Assembly (NCBI GenBank): GCA_902495005.1
Contig: CABUVL010000008.1
Location: 1 to 16,131, forward strand
Reading direction: 5' to 3'
Length of the DNA: 16,131 nucleotides
Origin: an uncultured Verrucomicrobiota bacterium
Lineage (GTDB): Bacteria; Verrucomicrobiota; Verrucomicrobiia; Opitutales; UBA9783
The position numbers and the translations under genes are program-made. A model generated the notes under the pieces. That model saw only the letters and a list, made by a program, of their open reading frames with translations. It searched no databases and was not told where the DNA came from. Within the stretch, counting starts at the first letter, position 1; each line of letters begins with the position of its first letter. Positions 12,692-16,131 of this stretch are shown piece by piece.

Positions 12692-15631
12692 TTATGCGCT
12701 TACGTTGTTACCTTGATTTTGCGCCGAGGCAGATGCCTGCTGATCTGCATTTTCTTTAGACAATGCATCTATAAATGCTTGTGTAGCTGCTGAAGAATAT
12801 GAGATATTTTTGGCAATTGATGAGCTTCCTACGCACGAGAGTGCTGTCGTATATGCGTCTGTATATGTGAAATAACCATTGTCGTCTATTTTACAGAATT
12901 CAATGCCAAACATTTCTGTAAATTTTTGACCTTGTACGAAGGCCATATCGTTTGAGGCAGAAATATCGCCTTGCGCTTTTTGAATTCGTTTAAGTGTATT
13001 TTCATACTTATATTGTTCGCTTGGTGCATTGTTGTTATTATGTTGTAAAGTTGCACCATACAGTTCACCTGCATCAATTTTTGCCGTAGATAGTTCTTGT
13101 AAAAATGAGGTAATTTTCGGAGCAACCTTGTTTTCTAAGATTTGCATCTTATTTTGCTCTTCAGTGTTGCTAATAGACCTCAATTTGCCGCCAAAGCCCT
13201 GTTGAGCTGCCGGGGCTTGTTGATTGCCCTGTACTTGTTGTTGATTTGTCTTTTTAGCAATTTTGACATTGCCCCAACCTGTAGTTGTATTATTCGTATT
13301 TTCATTCGTCTTTATTGGATTTCCACTGATAATTTGTTTGGCTAAGTTGCGTTGTACAATGTTTAATCTTTTCATTTCTTGTGGAATATTTGGGAGGGCT
13401 GCTTGAGCTAGATTATGAATTTCTTGAGCTAAGTTTTGTCCTACCTTGTCTTGCAAACTTTTGGCAAAATCCAATTGTTGCTTTACAAATTGGAAGCTGT
13501 CTTTGAAATCGCTGCTTACATCTAAAAGTGGGAATCCCGTTCCCTCTATAATCTTGTTTAGCGCTTTTGCCAATTCATTAAAACGCTCTTTATTTACAAC
13601 CGTATAAGTCGATGCTTTATTTTTTTCTTTTTGTTCAAATGGTTGTAGTCGTTTATCGTTAGCAATTTCGTTATATGCTTTTTGATAATCTTCTAAGTTG
13701 TTTGCTAATGTAAGTAGGTTGTTTTCCACAGACATTTGCGCATTTCGTTGAACTAATAAAGAAGTTATATCGATGGTTGTTTGTAATGTTTGTACTTGTT
13801 TTTCAAGAGATGAAATTTTGTCTTTTCGAATAAGATGTTGTTTTAATGTGGATATCTTTGGCAAAATTTCTTTATCGCTCGCAAATCTTATTTGTAGATT
13901 AAGGTCGGCCTTGTGATCACTAATAGCGCCTTGGATTTCATCATCAGAAACGCCCTTGTCTTTCAATGTATTTTTAAGATTTGTTAAGTCATTATCAGAT
14001 AACAACTTGCTCTGTTCCATAGGAATTTGGCGTCGCAAATTGTCAAATTTTGCTTTATTACTTGCTTTAATCTTGTCGACATCGCCTTGCAGAGAGTCGT
14101 AGGAAAATTCCGACCAGTAAGAACTCAATTCGGCTGGCAACTTGGATCGTTGTTCTACAAATTCAGCAATTTGTTGGTCCATGCCAGTCTTACATTTAGG
14201 CAGAAGTGTCGCGGAGGCATTGCTTTCATTTTTAAGTTGTGCAATGGCATCATTAATACTTTTTACGGAGTCCAAACGATTTTGGAAATCTGTTTGCGTG
14301 CCGTTCGTTAATTTTTGGTCTCTTAAGTCGCTTAATGTTTGATATTGTGTGTCGTTGATAAGACCTTGCATTTTTAACAACTCAAGATCGTTGAAAAAGG
14401 CTAGTGGATTGCTGCCGTACAGATTCTTTTGCCCTTCATCAAAAGAAAGTGTGCAATCTATGGATTTGCCACAGACGACCTGTTTTACGGTTGTTGTATT
14501 ACTTAAACAATCATTGATGGCCGCTTGTATCTTATTTTTTAGCTCATCAATCGGTTTCTTAAGGCTATCAATTTCACCATTTAATCGGTCGACGGACTTG
14601 CTCAGATCTTGTTGGTAAGCCGTTAATTCACCTTTATTGTGAATGCTTCTGGAGGCCAGCTTGCACGCGACCTCGTTTCCTTGAAGATCCCTGTAGCTGA
14701 CCGAAAACTCGACAGTTTTACCCTTGCTTTGAAGCTCTTGAAAAGCCTTTAAATCATTGTTGAAATTTTCCTTGAGAGCATTATGGGCGTTAGATGCATT
14801 TGCGGAATTTGTTGAGGCACCGTTTGAGCTGACCGTAGCCGACCTGACTGCACCCGGAGGGGGCGGTGGTGGAGGAGGCGGCGGAGGCGGTGGGGGAACA
14901 CCCGTGTCGCCGACCATAGCCGCTTGCCTTTGATGGGGTTCATTTATCGAAGTACTTGCATCGGTAAATGCACTTGCTTTTTCATCTAACTTGCCGAATA
15001 TGAGGGTTAAAGTTTGTTTGTTGGCTTCACGTAAGAATGGTTCCGGCAGGTTTTTTTGGTGTAATTCACGTGTATCTTGTACAGCTTTCTGTGCCAACGA
15101 TTGAGCTTCTTCTGCGTTTGGTGTTACCTCGTCTGCTTGTACTTCTGAATTTGTGTCCTGTGTCTGAATTGGGCTGGTGCCTGAGGATTGCGAAGCCGAT
15201 TGTGAAATGTAGCAGCTTTGCCAGATTACATTGTACTCGTTTAATTGCTGCAATTTGTTTTGCACGTTAGCACGAAGTTCTGCAATACGTTGAGTAGGAG
15301 TTTTGATGGTGCTGTCGATAAGATTAAATATGGTTTGAAGTACATTGATGAATTTTTGCAAGCCTTTTGGACTCTTAATGGCTGCAATTTCAGCCTCGCA
15401 TTTATCGATGTCGCGCACAATATGTGCAATGGCCATTTGAGCAATTTGCTGTTGTTGTACAGTTCTGCTTATGGAAGTGGAGTCAATGTTATTTAGAGAA
15501 TTCCTACTATTGACATTTTGTGCATCCAATCCGGTCGTTGCTTGTAAGTTGACGCTTGTGTCGTTTGTATTGTTAGAAATATTTTGCAGGTTTGTTCCCT
15601 GAAATGCGGTGTTTGTGTTTGTAATTGACAT
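12692..15631 (-). CDS. Large polyproline, coiled-coil protein; candidate secreted actin-binding effector
   Basis: 979 residues from the ATG at 15631; no known family recognised over its length. There is no hydrophobic signal peptide or membrane helix. Residues 1-60 are rich in Asn, Ser, Thr and Gln, typical of type III secretion leaders. A helical part (~60-135) and a Ser/Gln linker lead to 14 consecutive prolines at 246-259 (GV-P14-GAV), like a formin FH1 or profilin/SH3/EVH1-binding tract. Residues ~285-770 are mostly helical with coiled-coil segments. Within them two stretches fit the WH2 pattern LxxxIxxGxx[LI]K: LAKQIISGNPIKT (763-775, good) and ALNKIIEGTGF (690-700, partial). A Gln/Asn-rich linker (~776-812) and a helical C-terminus follow. 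This layout (disordered leader, polyproline, WH2-like) resembles chlamydial Tarp and other actin-nucleating effectors, but secretion and actin binding are inference. The next minus-strand gene upstream is separated by its own terminator. Confidence 0.75.
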   Translation of the reverse strand: MSITNTNTAFQGTNLQNISNNTNDTSVNLQATTGLDAQNVNSRNSLNNIDSTSISRTVQQQQIAQMAIAHIVRDIDKCEAEIAAIKSPKGLQKFINVLQTIFNLIDSTIKTPTQRIAELRANVQNKLQQLNEYNVIWQSCYISQSASQSSGTSPIQTQDTNSEVQADEVTPNAEEAQSLAQKAVQDTRELHQKNLPEPFLREANKQTLTLIFGKLDEKASAFTDASTSINEPHQRQAAMVGDTGVPPPPPPPPPPPPPPGAVRSATVSSNGASTNSANASNAHNALKENFNNDLKAFQELQSKGKTVEFSVSYRDLQGNEVACKLASRSIHNKGELTAYQQDLSKSVDRLNGEIDSLKKPIDELKNKIQAAINDCLSNTTTVKQVVCGKSIDCTLSFDEGQKNLYGSNPLAFFNDLELLKMQGLINDTQYQTLSDLRDQKLTNGTQTDFQNRLDSVKSINDAIAQLKNESNASATLLPKCKTGMDQQIAEFVEQRSKLPAELSSYWSEFSYDSLQGDVDKIKASNKAKFDNLRRQIPMEQSKLLSDNDLTNLKNTLKDKGVSDDEIQGAISDHKADLNLQIRFASDKEILPKISTLKQHLIRKDKISSLEKQVQTLQTTIDITSLLVQRNAQMSVENNLLTLANNLEDYQKAYNEIANDKRLQPFEQKEKNKASTYTVVNKERFNELAKALNKIIEGTGFPLLDVSSDFKDSFQFVKQQLDFAKSLQDKVGQNLAQEIHNLAQAALPNIPQEMKRLNIVQRNLAKQIISGNPIKTNENTNNTTTGWGNVKIAKKTNQQQVQGNQQAPAAQQGFGGKLRSISNTEEQNKMQILENKVAPKITSFLQELSTAKIDAGELYGATLQHNNNNAPSEQYKYENTLKRIQKAQGDISASNDMAFVQGQKFTEMFGIEFCKIDDNGYFTYTDAYTTALSCVGSSSIAKNISYSSAATQAFIDALSKENADQQASASAQNQGNNVSA
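14855..14896 (-). repeat. Fourteen-codon proline tract within the large protein
   Basis: Codons 246-259 all encode proline, using CCC, CCA, CCG and CCT in a mixed order. The DNA is therefore not a simple trinucleotide repeat, and the tract looks maintained for the protein rather than produced by recent slippage. A run this long should stall ribosomes and need elongation factor P. Confidence 0.9.
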
Positions 15632-15849
15632 GATACTCTGAACGAAGCAAGTTCCGTGCCAGTAGTGAACGGTGTGACTTCGATAAACGTAAAATGAATT
15701 TTGTCTGACCAATAATTAGATGAAAAATATTTTTTATTAATTAAAATGCTGCCAACTTGTAATGCTTGATTGCAAATTTTACAATAAATAAGCTGAACTG
15801 TGTATAACGGGAAAATGTAACGTGAAAAAGGTTCTTACCGTCAAAAAAG

Positions 15850-15880
15850 AGAACCAACCGCTTTCAAAGCGGCTGGTTCT
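15850..15880 (-). terminator. Rho-independent terminator of the gene at the right edge
   Basis: AGAACCA-A-CCGCTTT and AAAGCGG-C-TGGTTCT form a 14-bp stem with one A-C mismatch and a one-base nominal loop, so the innermost pairs will open. On the minus strand the 3' arm is followed by CTTTTTTGACGG, a good U-tract (plus-strand A-run 15843-15848). It lies about 50 bases beyond the stop codon at 15931. On the plus strand a T-run begins only about 12 bases away. Confidence 0.8.
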
Positions 15881-15930
15881 AAACGATCTTATTTTTTTAG
15901 ATTACATAGATCGAGCTTGTGAATACGTTG

Positions 15931-16131
15931 CTACCATTCGTCTGCATCTATTGTAACATCAAGATATTGTTGAAGCTGGCCTATGCTAAACTCTTTTCCT
16001 TTTTCGGGATTGCCTTGTATTTTTTCTAGAGATGCATAGGATTTTTCATACTCCTTTAAGACGGCAGTTTCATCTTCCTTTAAGTTGGATGCCTTTTGTA
16101 GGTCTTGTATTGCTTTGCCGTAGGTATCTAA
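15931..16131 (-). CDS. C-terminal end of an acidic helical protein (continues past window)
   Basis: 66 codons of an open frame that enters from the right edge and stops at TAG (15931-15933). The visible part begins LDTYGKAIQDLQKASN and ends VTIDADEW. It is rich in Glu, Lys, Gln and Leu, mostly helical (possibly coiled coil), with an acidic end, and resembles no family I know. The frame is open throughout and a strong terminator follows, which supports a real gene. Its strand, composition and position next to the 979-residue protein suggest it could belong to the same set of secreted or structural proteins. This is only a contextual guess; the start and size are unknown. Confidence 0.65.
   Translation of the reverse strand, partial: LDTYGKAIQDLQKASNLKEDETAVLKEYEKSYASLEKIQGNPEKGKEFSIGQLQQYLDVTIDADEW

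Noticed and set aside
14027..14618. Plus-strand open frames opposite the polyproline gene
   Set aside because: They are antisense shadows of a long coherent coding frame; their products are Cys/Phe/Ser-rich without motifs.
15632..15712. TTG start that would add 27 residues to the polyproline protein
   Set aside because: The extension has a different composition (Tyr, His, Trp, Cys) from the Asn/Thr-rich leader. An ATG at 15631 followed by MSITNTNT is a more natural start. Neither start has a ribosome binding site, so this stays a judgement.

Overview
The window looks like the chromosome of a Gram-negative, probably host-associated bacterium. Ribosomal proteins L13 and S9, the arginyl-tRNA synthetase and the FbaB-type aldolase are ordinary vertically inherited genes. 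They read to me as members of the PVC group (Verrucomicrobiota/Chlamydiota-like), but I cannot confirm the lineage without a search. A lipid A acyltransferase implies an LPS-bearing outer membrane. A large Asn/Ser/Gln-rich, coiled-coil protein with a 14-proline tract suggests contact with a eukaryotic host.

Layout from left to right. Bases 1-91 are the 3' part of a 5S rRNA, so an rRNA operon lies to the left. It is followed by about 830 bases with little or no coding content. Next comes a minus-strand series: a fusion of a lipid A acyltransferase with a GT9 heptosyltransferase-like domain (928-2781), a small exported coiled-coil protein (2839-3480), and the rplM-rpsI operon (3568-4412), which ends in a strong hairpin terminator. 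A second gene-poor stretch of about 820 bases follows (4413-5236). Then come fbaB on the minus strand (5237-6289) and, divergently on the plus strand, an unusual symporter-kinase fusion (6418-8991). That gene converges with rsmI (9008-9727, minus). A DUF5131 (phage Gp37/Gp68-like) protein (10004-10819) and argS (10895-12652) are on the plus strand. The right end holds two minus-strand genes: the 979-residue polyproline protein (12692-15631) and the C-terminal end of another helical acidic protein (15931-16131), separated by a terminator.

Most of the genes are single-gene housekeeping units: translation (L13, S9, ArgS, RsmI, 5S), glycolysis/gluconeogenesis (FbaB) and outer-membrane lipid A/core synthesis. 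The accessory interest lies in three places. The polyproline protein carries two short WH2-like motifs after the proline tract, which together would suit an actin-handling effector. The SSS-transporter/histidine-kinase fusion has a degraded ATPase domain. The acyltransferase-glycosyltransferase fusion joins two LPS steps in one chain.

A second pattern runs through the whole window. Start codons lack Shine-Dalgarno sequences, and for several genes a sigma70-type promoter sits so close to the ATG that the mRNA would be leaderless or nearly so.
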